Of a stretch of DNA of 64,000 nucleotides, positions 45,346-53,634 are shown one piece after another. The stretch's first letter is position 1. Each line of letters begins with the position of its first letter. Location of the stretch: the NCBI GenBank assembly GCA_947496865.1, contig CANMEE010000001.1, forward strand, positions 611,501 to 675,500. The letters are read 5' to 3'. The notes beneath the pieces are model-generated. The model was not told where the DNA came from, did not search any database, and saw only the letters and a program-made list of their open reading frames with translations. The position numbers and the translations under genes are program-made. The DNA comes from an uncultured Sphingomonadaceae bacterium (GTDB lineage: Bacteria > Pseudomonadota > Alphaproteobacteria > Sphingomonadales > Sphingomonadaceae).

Positions 45346-46241
45346 TATTCTGGTGCCTCAACCTCTCCGCGCGCGATTCTTTTGTCCTGCGTATTGGTTT
45401 CAAAATCGCTGGCATCATGGCGTTCGTGCAGCTGTGTCTCCGGTTCGCCATAAGGACGGTTGACCATCATGCCGCGCTTCACCGCCGGGCGATCGCCCAA
45501 TTGTGCTGTCCAGCGTTGGACATTTTTATAATCCTGCACGGACAAAAATTCACCGGCTTCATAAAGAACGCCACGTGCCAAGCCGCCATACCAGGGGAAG
45601 ATCGCCATATCAGCGATACTATATTCATCGCCTGCGAAATATTCATTGTCCGCGAGATGGCGGTCGAGCACATCCATTTGCCGCTTCACTTCCATCGCAT
45701 AGCGGTTGATCGGATATTCATATTTTTCCGGCGCATAAGCGTAGAAATGCCCGAAACCGCCGCCAAGAAATGGCGCGCTGCCCATTTGCCACATCAACCA
45801 GTTCAGGGTTTCTGCGCGTTTTGGCTGATCTTTCGACAGGAATTTATCAAATTTTTCAGCCAAGTAGATCAGCATCGAGCCGGATTCAAACAACCGTGTC
45901 GGCGGTGTGGTGCTGTGGTCCATCAGTGCCGGAATTTTGCTATTCGGATTAATATCGACAAAGCCGCTGCCAAATTGCGAACCTTCGCCAATATTGACCA
46001 GCCACGCGTCATATTCCGCAGCGTTCAACCCAGCTTCCAACAGCTCTTCGAACATGATCGTGACTTTCACCCCATTGGGCGTGCCGAGCGAATAAAGCTG
46101 AAAGGGATGTTTGCCGACCGGTAATTCCTTGTCATGGGTCGGGCCGGCAATCGGGCGATTGATATTGGCAAACCGCCCGCCACTTTCACTATCCCATGTC
46201 CAGACTTTGGGCGGGGTGTATTCGGGGAGTTTATCGGTCAT
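45345..46241 (-). CDS. yghU: Glutathione S-transferase / disulfide-bond oxidoreductase, YghU-like
   Basis: This 298-residue protein begins TPPKVWTWDSESGGRFANINRPIAGPTHDKELPVGKHPFQLYSLGTPNGVKVTIMFEEL. The extended N-terminus and PNGVKV segment mark the YghU/YfcG nu-class, which binds two glutathiones and reduces disulfides. The thioredoxin-like N-domain is followed by the helical domain (ERAETLNWLMWQMGSAPFLGGGFGHF). The acidic tail KRIARGEVEAPE is typical. It heads a pair with the CMD gene. Confidence 0.93.
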   Translation of the reverse strand: MTDKLPEYTPPKVWTWDSESGGRFANINRPIAGPTHDKELPVGKHPFQLYSLGTPNGVKVTIMFEELLEAGLNAAEYDAWLVNIGEGSQFGSGFVDINPNSKIPALMDHSTTPPTRLFESGSMLIYLAEKFDKFLSKDQPKRAETLNWLMWQMGSAPFLGGGFGHFYAYAPEKYEYPINRYAMEVKRQMDVLDRHLADNEYFAGDEYSIADMAIFPWYGGLARGVLYEAGEFLSVQDYKNVQRWTAQLGDRPAVKRGMMVNRPYGEPETQLHERHDASDFETNTQDKRIARGEVEAPE

Positions 46242-46263
46242 CTACTTGCCTCCAGATATCAAA

Positions 46264-46689
46264 TTAGTTTTGCCGCGTGAACCGGGATGTCCTTCCACGT
46301 ACAGCATGTATGTAACTCAGTTTCTCTTCTGACACGGAATAAAGCAGATAGCAGACTGGTTTTTCTTTTCCGCGCAAAATGAATGCTTTGCCTTCAAAGT
46401 CAGGCACCTGCGTCTTGCAGGCATCGACGAATATGATCGAAGCACTATCCTGGAGCTTTCCGTCCGAGAAGGATTGAAAGCTGCTGCCGTCTATCAGGAT
46501 GGTATTTTTGGTGTCCTCATCGGACGTCCAGCGGCCTTGCATTTTTGCAAGCGGGCCGGTTTTGGCAGCGGCCGGGTCGATGGCCGCTGTCACTTCATTG
46601 CTGGTATCATCTGTTTCGCCATCTCCGGCCGCACAAGACACCAGCGACAAGCTGATGATTGTAAGGCCGGAGAGAAAGGCTGTTTTCAC
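46264..46689 (-). CDS. Lipoprotein of unknown function
   Basis: This 141-residue protein has a GTG start and a lipoprotein signal with lipobox LVSC (Cys19). An acidic linker (GDGETDDTSNE) leads to a small domain with GPLAKMQGRWTSDEDTKNTILIDGSSF, KTQVPDFEGKAFILRG and CYLLYSVSEEKLSYI. The GRWTSD...L pattern resembles lipocalin-like or META-like stress lipoproteins, but no firm family can be named. It lies between the cyclophilin and YghU-like genes on the same strand. Confidence 0.7.
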   Translation of the reverse strand: MKTAFLSGLTIISLSLVSCAAGDGETDDTSNEVTAAIDPAAAKTGPLAKMQGRWTSDEDTKNTILIDGSSFQSFSDGKLQDSASIIFVDACKTQVPDFEGKAFILRGKEKPVCYLLYSVSEEKLSYIHAVRGRTSRFTRQN

Positions 46690-46707
46690 AGATGGATCGC
46701 GTGCTGT

Positions 46708-47157
46708 TTAAGCGAGGGTAACGCTTTTGATAGAGCCGGGCTGTGCTGGTGGCTCACCCTTAGGCAGCGCGTCTACAGCGCCCATACCGCTCGTGACTTC
46801 GCCCCAGACCGTATATTGACCGTCGAGGAATCCGGCATCGTCCAGGCAGATGAAAAACTGGCTGTTCGCGCTGTTCGGGTCCATCGTGCGGGCCATGGAG
46901 CAGACACCGCGTGCATGCGGCTCTTGACTGAATTCTGCCGGAATATCTGGCTTGTCGGATCCGGACATGCCGGTGCCGGTTGGATCACCGCCTTGTGCCA
47001 TGAAACCGTCAATCACGCGGTGGAACACAACACCGTCATAAAAACCCTCGGACGCCAGTTCGGTAATCCGTTCAACATGACCGGGTGCCAGATCGGCGCG
47101 CAGTTTGATTTCAACGTCACCGGTGTCGAGATGGAGGGTCATTTTTTCGTGCGCCAT
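46708..47157 (-). CDS. Peptidyl-prolyl cis-trans isomerase, cyclophilin type
   Basis: This 149-residue cytoplasmic cyclophilin (no signal peptide) has FHRVIDGFMAQGGDPTGTGMSG, MARTMDPNSANSQFFICL and WGEVTSGMGAVDAL. The catalytic Arg is in FHRVI and the Gln in FMAQGG. The length matches PpiB. It catalyses Pro isomerisation during protein folding. The hydrophobic-pocket Trp of other cyclophilins appears as Leu/Phe in this region (FLDGQYTVWG). No operon partner other than the downstream lipoprotein is clear. Confidence 0.94.
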   Translation of the reverse strand: MAHEKMTLHLDTGDVEIKLRADLAPGHVERITELASEGFYDGVVFHRVIDGFMAQGGDPTGTGMSGSDKPDIPAEFSQEPHARGVCSMARTMDPNSANSQFFICLDDAGFLDGQYTVWGEVTSGMGAVDALPKGEPPAQPGSIKSVTLA

Positions 47158-47328
47158 GGGCTATTCCTTATAATTACTGTTTAGGTCGTGAATCTTCTGG
47201 CCATGCATATAGGGGCGCCATAAAAAAAAATCACCCGCTGCGTTCGATAAATGTCACAAAAGATTGCAATTATAGCCGTACAGCTACTACAAACCGGCCA
47301 TATGTGACGCCAAACAGGGAGCATCGCC

Positions 47329-48738
47329 ATGACTGAGATGACAGACGCTCCCGAAGCGGAAGATATCGCGCTCCCCAGCCTGGACGAAGATAACCGTCTG
47401 ACCGACGGCTTTGTCCGCTCCGTTTCGGACGCGGTGGATGAAGGCGATACCAATCTCGCGCAGGAACTGGTCAACCCGCTGCATAATGCTGATATTGCCG
47501 ATCTGTTCGAGCTGATCGACGAAGACGAACGCGCGCCATTGGCTGGCGCACTTGGCGATCTGGTCAGCGCCGATGTGCTTGCCGAGATGAACGAGCATGT
47601 TCGCGAAGATCTGATTGAAATACTCGAACCGGGTCAGATTGCCGATCTGACCGAACAGCTGGAAACCGATGACGCCGTTGCGATTATCGAGGATCTGGAA
47701 GAAAACGAACAACAAGCGGTTCTCGCAGAGTTAGAGCCGGAAGACCGGGCCGCGATTGAAAGCGCGCTCACCTATCCCGAAGAATCCGCTGGCCGGATCA
47801 TGCAGCGCGATCTGGTCGCCGTGCCGGAACATATGAATGTCGGGCAGCTGATTGATTATCTGCGCGAGCATGGGGATCTGACCACCGAGTTTTGGGAAGT
47901 CTATGTCGTCGATCCATCTTATAAGCCGGTCGGCACTTGCCAGCTAAGTTGGATATTGCGGGTCCCGCGTGACATTGCGGTTGCTGACATTATGAAACGG
48001 GAGCAATCGCTCATCCCGGTGGATATGGATCAGGAAGAAGTGGCCCTGCGTTTCCAGAAATATAATCTGATATCTGCTGCCGTCGTCAACGAAGACGGTC
48101 GCCTCATCGGCATGATCACAGTGGATGATATCCTCCATATTGTCGAAGATGAGGCCAGCGAGGATGTCTTGCTGTTATCCGGTGCTGGCGAAGGCGATAT
48201 TAACGAACCAATCCGCGACAGTTATCGGGCGCGCGTCCGCTGGCTGATAGCCAATCTGGCAACAGCCATGGTGGCAAGTTTCGTGATCTCGATATTCGGC
48301 GCGGCTATTGAAGAGATGGTAGCGCTAGCGATATTAATGCCCATCGTGGCCTCGATTGGCGGCAATGCCGGCACCCAAACCATGGCGGTTTCGGTACGCG
48401 CCCTCGCGATGAATGAACTGACCAGATCGAACACGCGCAGAATTATCGGACGCGAATTCCGCATCGCCATATTGAATGGCGGGACAATTGCGGTGCTCAT
48501 CGGTATCGGGACCGCCATCATCTTTACCAATCCCATGCTGGGCGGCGTCATCGCGGTCGCTATGCTGATCAATATCGTGGTTGCGGGATTTGCCGGAATA
48601 TTTGTTCCGGTCACGCTTGACCGTATGAAACAGGATCCGGCGCTAGCGTCATCGGTATTCGTAACCATGATCACTGATACGATGGGGTTCTTGGCCTTCC
48701 TCGGCCTTGCCGTCGCCAGCGGGATGGTCAGTTTTTAG
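47329..48738 (+). CDS. mgtE: Magnesium transporter MgtE
   Basis: This 469-residue protein has the MgtE N-domain (acidic, superhelical, about 20-140) and two CBS domains (about 140-270; MQRDLVAVPEHMNVGQLIDYLREH and MKREQSLIPVDMDQEEVALRFQKYNLISAAVV). Five membrane helices follow, with the pore segment PIVASIGGNAGTQTMAV. The acidic N-domain and CBS gate the channel by Mg2+ concentration. The 171-base upstream spacer shows no M-box-like RNA. It is followed after 9 bases by a GNAT gene. Confidence 0.96.
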   Translation: MTEMTDAPEAEDIALPSLDEDNRLTDGFVRSVSDAVDEGDTNLAQELVNPLHNADIADLFELIDEDERAPLAGALGDLVSADVLAEMNEHVREDLIEILEPGQIADLTEQLETDDAVAIIEDLEENEQQAVLAELEPEDRAAIESALTYPEESAGRIMQRDLVAVPEHMNVGQLIDYLREHGDLTTEFWEVYVVDPSYKPVGTCQLSWILRVPRDIAVADIMKREQSLIPVDMDQEEVALRFQKYNLISAAVVNEDGRLIGMITVDDILHIVEDEASEDVLLLSGAGEGDINEPIRDSYRARVRWLIANLATAMVASFVISIFGAAIEEMVALAILMPIVASIGGNAGTQTMAVSVRALAMNELTRSNTRRIIGREFRIAILNGGTIAVLIGIGTAIIFTNPMLGGVIAVAMLINIVVAGFAGIFVPVTLDRMKQDPALASSVFVTMITDTMGFLAFLGLAVASGMVSF

Positions 48739-48747
48739 GCCATAGAT

Positions 48748-49260
48748 ATGATCGAAACCGAAAGACTATTGCTCCGCCCGCACATGGTTGAAGATTTTGA
48801 TGCCTTCAAAGCCATGTCACAAGATACTGAGGTGATGCGATATATTGGCCGGGAACCATCTACGGTGGACGAGGCATGGCTGCGGTTTCTGGCCCATTTC
48901 GGACGGTGGCAGATTCAAGGCTATGGCATGTTTGCGATCATTGAAAAAACAACCGGACAATTTATCGGGGATGCCGGTTTCAGCGATTTTCACCGGGACT
49001 TGGGTCCAAGTTTTGATCCTTTTCACGAAGCAGCATGGGTCTTATCCACAAATGGCCAAAACAAAGGATATGCCTTTGAGGCCATGGCGGCGGCCCATAT
49101 TTGGCTGGAAAAACAATTCAAACCGGACAAAACGGTATGTATCATCAGCCCTGAAAATATACCGTCAATCAAACTGGCTAGTAAACTGGGCTATCAAGAG
49201 ACGGGGCCCGGACGTTATAAAGATGCCGACGTCATCATGTTCGAACGCATTTGTTCTTAA
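48748..49260 (+). CDS. GNAT family N-acetyltransferase (RimJ/RimL type)
   Basis: This 170-residue protein starts IETERLLLRPHMVEDFDAFKAM, the hallmark of the RimJ/RimL-like GNAT group. The acetyl-CoA region is YGMFAIIEKTTGQFIGDAGFSDF, followed by AAWVLSTNGQNKGYAFEAM and NIPSIKLASKLGYQETG. It probably acetylates an amine or protein N-terminus; the target is unknown. It directly follows mgtE and may be read through from it. Confidence 0.9.
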   Translation: MIETERLLLRPHMVEDFDAFKAMSQDTEVMRYIGREPSTVDEAWLRFLAHFGRWQIQGYGMFAIIEKTTGQFIGDAGFSDFHRDLGPSFDPFHEAAWVLSTNGQNKGYAFEAMAAAHIWLEKQFKPDKTVCIISPENIPSIKLASKLGYQETGPGRYKDADVIMFERICS

Positions 49261-49305
49261 AGCCGAAAACGACATAATGGTGCATCTCTAGAAAAAGCCC
49301 GTGTG

Positions 49306-49737
49306 TTAACTGCCCGCCGCTCGCGACCCATAAACCGCAGCAAAATTGACCATATCGAGATAAATGCGATCACGACTGCTCGGATCGATCATCTCACAAA
49401 TCAGCGCATCAAAAGAGGGGCGATTGCGGTCCACTGCATGGCGCATCATTCGAAGCAACAATATCTCGTCCGGCATGGTGTGCGGACAACAGGCGCGCGC
49501 GATGGTGACGCTCTCGGGCCATGCTCCGCCAATCGCTTCGACCAGAATCAGAAAGCGGCTAACCGCACGTTCACTGCCCAGACGGTCTTCCAAATAGGGT
49601 CGGGCATCGCGATAACATTTCTGGCTCATCACTGCGACCCGCAACGCCAGGATAATCCGCGCCTCTGCGCTGGGTAGCGACATCAAGTCCGGCAACGGCG
49701 TTATCAGTTTCGTGAGATTTCCCGACCACATACCCAT
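49306..49737 (-). CDS. Protein of unknown function behind a Fur-type promoter
   Basis: This 143-residue protein is mostly helical, with no signal peptide or membrane helix. Notable features are ARIILALRVAVMSQKCYRDARPYLEDRLG and a Cys-Cys pair in ARACCPHTMPDEILLLRMMRHAV (near residues 82-83). I think it may belong to the sphingomonad DUF6628 group but cannot verify this. The ATG at 49737 has AGGAGA seven bases before it. The promoter just upstream (49771-49798) is overlapped by a good Fur box, so it is expected to be made under iron limitation; the Cys-Cys and His suggest metal or Fe-S handling. Confidence 0.7.
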   Translation of the reverse strand: MGMWSGNLTKLITPLPDLMSLPSAEARIILALRVAVMSQKCYRDARPYLEDRLGSERAVSRFLILVEAIGGAWPESVTIARACCPHTMPDEILLLRMMRHAVDRNRPSFDALICEMIDPSSRDRIYLDMVNFAAVYGSRAAGS

Positions 49738-49770
49738 TCACCATTCTCCTCTTTCTCATATTGGAGAGCC

Positions 49771-49798
49771 ATAGTATGCTATTGATAATCATTTGCAA
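49771..49798 (-). promoter_or_regulatory. Promoter overlapped by a Fur box
   Basis: On the reverse strand TTGCAA (49798-49793) and TACTAT (49776-49771) are separated by 16 bases. Within it, forward 49783-49797 reads TGATAATCATTTGCA, matching the Fur 7-1-7 core TGATAATCATTATCA at 13 of 15 positions. Confidence 0.75.
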
Positions 49799-49902
49799 TA
49801 CAAAATATGATCCATGAGATGAATCGTGATTCTGTGGCTGCGAGAGGGGAATATCACTCCAGGCCGCTTGACTAATCCGGTCGCGCGCCACACATAAGCG
49901 CC

Positions 49903-50304
49903 ATGCCGCTCAACATGACCAAAATCGCGTTTCGCAGCGAGAGTCCCGCGACTTTACGGGCATGGCTAGAATCGCATGCAGAGCTTGGCGAAGCGCGGCT
50001 GACGACCCGTTATCTGCCGAAACGGCATGTCGAGATGGCTGGCGGTTCGCTCTATTGGATTCACAGCAAAAAAATTGTCGGCCGTAGTCCGATTATCGGC
50101 TTCATGGAAAATGGCGAAGGGCGCCAATGGATCAGGCTCGAACCTAAACTCATCGCTGTGCAGACCATCCCCCGCCGCGCGCATCAAGGTTGGCGCTATC
50201 TCGAAGAAAAAGACGCGCCACCTGATCTGGGCCAAGGCGCAGAAGGCGCGGATGAAATGCCCGCAGAAATGCTGGGCGAGTTGTCCAAACTGGGTCTGGT
50301 TTGA
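49903..50304 (+). CDS. DUF1489 family protein
   Basis: This 133-residue protein is typical of the alphaproteobacterial DUF1489 family: LTTRYLPKRHVEMAGGSLYWIHSKKIVGRSPIIGF, then RQWIRLEPKLIAVQTIPRRAHQGWRYLEEKDAPPDL and a closing LSKLGLV. Its function is not known. No signal peptide. It is divergent from the Fur-controlled gene across 165 bases and convergent with the GST gene at 50321. Confidence 0.88.
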   Translation: MPLNMTKIAFRSESPATLRAWLESHAELGEARLTTRYLPKRHVEMAGGSLYWIHSKKIVGRSPIIGFMENGEGRQWIRLEPKLIAVQTIPRRAHQGWRYLEEKDAPPDLGQGAEGADEMPAEMLGELSKLGLV

Positions 50305-50320
50305 AACTGCCTTTCCCGAG

Positions 50321-51349
50321 CTAGTAATTTTCCCCAGCAAATAACGCTTCACAACCGGTGTTCGCCAAGGCGCCATCCACGGACTTGCGCGCATCTTGGG
50401 ACAAGGCGAAATAAGCCGCACGCAAAGCCATGAGACATTTGGCCTGATAGGCGAAAACAGGCTGCTGCCATGGTCGTCCATCTATTTCCGCTTCAAACAT
50501 ATCCTGCCCCTTGGCAAGGGCGGTACCGTTTGCGATCAGAAATGGTGCATAAACCCGGCCGATTTCCTTGAGCAGTTCGCTCAATTGGCCCAGTTGGTTG
50601 TCAGCCAGCCAGGGTGCCTGATCATATCCTGACAAATCGTCGACCCGGTCGATCCATGCCCGCAAACGCGGCGTATGTTGCGCAGCCAAGGTCGCCGATG
50701 TCGGTTCAATAATAGCCAGCTGGGTCAACTGCCCATAAAGCGCAAAGTCGCCTGATCCCGGTCTGCCACCTAGCACAAAACCGTTGGCCGCTATCCGCCG
50801 ATCCAATATGCCCAGCAACCGAACGTAGCTCTCTTCGATCGTTTGTGCCGTCACGGCATTTGACCCTACGACATAGAGCCTGTCAATTTGCCGCTGCGAG
50901 AAACTATCTGCCAGCTTTTGTGCGTCCTGTGCCGGCATTTGCGGCATGCCCCAATAGACCAAAAGCGGACCGGCATTTTCCGCATCCGCCGCAAAGGCCC
51001 AGCGATAATGGAACATCGCCTTGGTCAACCATTCATCGGCAAAATCTTCGACCAGCAGATCGATAAACCGCAAGGCTTCACTGTCGGGAATGACCGACCG
51101 CGGTTGATGCATATCTTCCAGCCTGCGGATAATAGGAGTCGAATCGACAACAGCCTCTTTATTCCCATGATCATCATAAAAGTAAAAAGTTGGCAGTAAT
51201 TTCACCTTCGGCTGAGGATAGTCAGGCAATGGTTTGTCCATTCCCGTCCAGATAATATTATGCGGAATGTGCCTGTAACGGAGCAACGCCAACATCTTCC
51301 GGGTATATGGTGAGCCCGGCGCACCGAGAAGTTCCAGACGCCTATCCAT
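50321..51349 (-). CDS. Glutathione S-transferase family protein, extended C-terminus
   Basis: This 342-residue protein has an N-terminal thioredoxin-like domain (LELLGAPGSPYTRKMLALLRY; the site is Ser-Pro-Tyr rather than Cys). A helical domain follows with RFIDLLVEDFADEWLTKAMFHYRW and GGRPGSGDFALYGQL. It is about 100 residues longer than standard GSTs, with a C-terminal helical extension. It is the last gene of the mutY - hydrolase - nudC - GST run, 3 bases after nudC. Such GSTs detoxify electrophiles or bind ligands; the substrate is unknown. Confidence 0.85.
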   Translation of the reverse strand: MDRRLELLGAPGSPYTRKMLALLRYRHIPHNIIWTGMDKPLPDYPQPKVKLLPTFYFYDDHGNKEAVVDSTPIIRRLEDMHQPRSVIPDSEALRFIDLLVEDFADEWLTKAMFHYRWAFAADAENAGPLLVYWGMPQMPAQDAQKLADSFSQRQIDRLYVVGSNAVTAQTIEESYVRLLGILDRRIAANGFVLGGRPGSGDFALYGQLTQLAIIEPTSATLAAQHTPRLRAWIDRVDDLSGYDQAPWLADNQLGQLSELLKEIGRVYAPFLIANGTALAKGQDMFEAEIDGRPWQQPVFAYQAKCLMALRAAYFALSQDARKSVDGALANTGCEALFAGENY

Positions 51350-51352
51350 TAT

Positions 51353-52285
51353 TCACCGCTCTTGTTCATCCACCCAGTTTTTGAGCAAATTATAGGCAAT
51401 GGCAAAGGGCGGTGGCGCAATGAAGGGCGCATCAGGATCGCCGTTCATCGCCGCTTTCACTTCATCGAGCGAGAACCACGCCGCTTCCTCAATCTCTTCC
51501 TCATCCAACGTCAATGTCGGATCATCGGTTACACTGGTACAAGCCATCATCAGAGATGATGGAAAGGGCCAAGGCTGGCTGGCAATATATCGGACATTAT
51601 GAACCTTGATGCCCGCCTCTTCCCACAATTCACGGGCAACGCCGCCTTCGATGCTTTCGCCCGGTTCGATAAAACCGGCGAGCGCGGAAAAGCGCTTGGG
51701 CGGGAAGCGCGGTTGCCGGCCCAGCAATATTTTGCCTTCACATTCCGCGAGCATGATCGCGACCGGGTCGGTGCGCGGAAAATGTTCAGCGCCGCAACCT
51801 TGTTCTTCCTTGTTACACTGCCGTGCCCAGCCGCCTTTGCGGGATTCAGTGGGCTGCCCGCAATTAGCGCAAAACCGATGCCGCGCATGCCAGTCCACCA
51901 GACTGCGCGCCGTTGCATAGATAGCAGCTTGCTCTGGCGGCAAAACACCCAGCGATTGCCACAACCGCGGATCAGCGGTCGGCATGGCGCTGCCCGCGCC
52001 GTTGAGCTCTGCAAAACAGGGCGTGTCGCCATCTATGCCTAACAACAGCAAGTCATTATCAGGGGATGCTTCGTAAAGCGGCCCCCACGCGAGATCGCCC
52101 ATACCATCGAAAACCGGACTCAGGCCGTCCAGCTTAAGCAATCGCGCATTCGGACGCATCATTGCCTCTTTTAGCCGCTCGGGATTAACCCGGACCTGAT
52201 CCGCACGATCTATTGTACCGCCAGCAAAAGTCGGAATGATCGCGCTCAGGTCACTTGTCATGATCGGACTGACACTATCACTCAC
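51353..52285 (-). CDS. nudC: NAD(+) diphosphatase / NADH pyrophosphatase NudC
   Basis: This 310-residue Nudix enzyme cleaves NAD(H) to NMN and AMP and can remove NAD caps from RNA. The zinc site is C139-x2-C142 and C157-x6-C164; the Nudix box GFIEPGESIEGGVARELWEEAGI spans about 204-226; the family segment SQPWPFPSSLM follows and gives NudC specificity. The start is GTG, overlapping the serine hydrolase stop by 4 bases, so translation is coupled. Confidence is high from motif order. Confidence 0.95.
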   Translation of the reverse strand: MSDSVSPIMTSDLSAIIPTFAGGTIDRADQVRVNPERLKEAMMRPNARLLKLDGLSPVFDGMGDLAWGPLYEASPDNDLLLLGIDGDTPCFAELNGAGSAMPTADPRLWQSLGVLPPEQAAIYATARSLVDWHARHRFCANCGQPTESRKGGWARQCNKEEQGCGAEHFPRTDPVAIMLAECEGKILLGRQPRFPPKRFSALAGFIEPGESIEGGVARELWEEAGIKVHNVRYIASQPWPFPSSLMMACTSVTDDPTLTLDEEEIEEAAWFSLDEVKAAMNGDPDAPFIAPPPFAIAYNLLKNWVDEQER

Positions 52286-53634
52286 GGGCTGGTTTTTCCT
52301 TCACCCGCTGACATGGCTTGCATCAAGTCGGCATAGACATATTTCGGGAAATTTGACTGGAACGGATAAGCGTTAGACGGGATATATTGCGTGTACCCTC
52401 CTGCGCGGAAACCATTGCCGGTATCAACAAAGGCCGACGTTCCTGCCGCGCCGCCCCAGCCAAAGGTGCCTGCGGGGCTTGCTGTGGTGCCTAGACCAGC
52501 ACGGCCGCCTGCACCAAAGCCATGATTGGCAACCCATGTGCCCTTCATATCGGTGCCTTCGGGTAGCAGGTTGGACATGCCGAGCTTTGCCGTCTCTGGC
52601 TGCATAATCGCAGTGCCCTTATAGGTTCCGAAACCAAGCAACATGGTCAGAAACTTGTCATAATCTGCTGCAGATCCCACAAGGCCCGCGCCGCCAAAGG
52701 CAAAGGCCGGTTCGTCGAGATAAATGCTGTTTTCTGCTGGATCGATCGGGATCAATGTACCGGCGAAGGGCGAATAATTGTCCGTGAAATCTTTCACCCG
52801 GTCGGCAGGCAAGCGGAAGAATGTATCTTTCATGCCCAGCGGATCAAACATGCGTTTTTGCAAAAACGCTTCGAGCGGCATACCCGAAGCGACTTCGACG
52901 ACATAGCCAAGCAGGTCGAGGCTAACGGAATAGCTCCACTTCGTGCCGGGCTCATGGACCAGCGGCAAGGATGCGAGGTTTTTTGAGAAAGTTGCCGCAT
53001 CGGGTGTCGGCGGGCCGGGCTGCGTGCCGGGAAGCGGCATGCGGCTCACGACACCGGGCGTGATGCCCTTTGCAAAATAAGCGGTTTGAATCGGGCCCTT
53101 GCTGATGATCGAATAACCAAGGCCAGCGGTATGGGTCAGCAACTGGCGGATGGTGATCTGGGTCCGTGCCGGTACGGTCTCGTCCAGCGAGCCTTCGGGA
53201 TCCTGCAAAACGCGCATTTCTGCAAATTCGGGTAGAATATCGGCCAGTGGTTGGTCCAGCTTCAGTTGACCGTCTTCGATCAGCATCATGATCGCCATGC
53301 CGGTCACCGGCTTGGTCTGCGAATAAAGACGCCATAGCGTATTCATATCCACCGCTTTATCGCCGCCCAGCTTATGGGTTCCAGCAGCAATGATTGTCGG
53401 ATCGGCCTGACCCATCCCGATGGCGGCCAGCATGCCTGCCACTTTTTTCTCGGAAACATAGTCATTGATAATCTTGGTCAAGCCAGGAAAAGGCGCAGCA
53501 GGTTGGGCCAGTGAGCGCGCAAAGGCAGCACTAGGCGCGCCAGCGAAAAAGGCTCCCGCACCGATAGCGCCAAGAACCGAACGACGGTTAAAAGCTGGAA
53601 GTGTATTTATGTTCGCCATCTTGTCTATCGTCAT
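52282..53634 (-). CDS. Tat-exported serine hydrolase, class C beta-lactamase family
   Basis: This 450-residue protein carries a twin-arginine-like signal NRRSVLGAIGAGAFFAG (around residues 16-35) with cleavage near AFARS. The motif SQTK (RLYSQTKPVTG, nucleophile Ser) and YSV (WSYSVSLDLLGYVVE) follow the class C/esterase pattern, with a late WGGAAGTSAFV replacing KTG. The probable activity is an esterase or D-stereospecific peptidase. It overlaps mutY by 4 bases upstream and nudC by 4 downstream. The first ATG is used, with AAGGA eight bases before it. Confidence 0.87.
   Translation of the reverse strand: MTIDKMANINTLPAFNRRSVLGAIGAGAFFAGAPSAAFARSLAQPAAPFPGLTKIINDYVSEKKVAGMLAAIGMGQADPTIIAAGTHKLGGDKAVDMNTLWRLYSQTKPVTGMAIMMLIEDGQLKLDQPLADILPEFAEMRVLQDPEGSLDETVPARTQITIRQLLTHTAGLGYSIISKGPIQTAYFAKGITPGVVSRMPLPGTQPGPPTPDAATFSKNLASLPLVHEPGTKWSYSVSLDLLGYVVEVASGMPLEAFLQKRMFDPLGMKDTFFRLPADRVKDFTDNYSPFAGTLIPIDPAENSIYLDEPAFAFGGAGLVGSAADYDKFLTMLLGFGTYKGTAIMQPETAKLGMSNLLPEGTDMKGTWVANHGFGAGGRAGLGTTASPAGTFGWGGAAGTSAFVDTGNGFRAGGYTQYIPSNAYPFQSNFPKYVYADLMQAMSAGEGKTSP

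Noticed and set aside
47158..47328. Magnesium-sensing leader RNA ahead of mgtE
   Set aside because: No recognisable M-box features; only an A tract and ordinary sequence.
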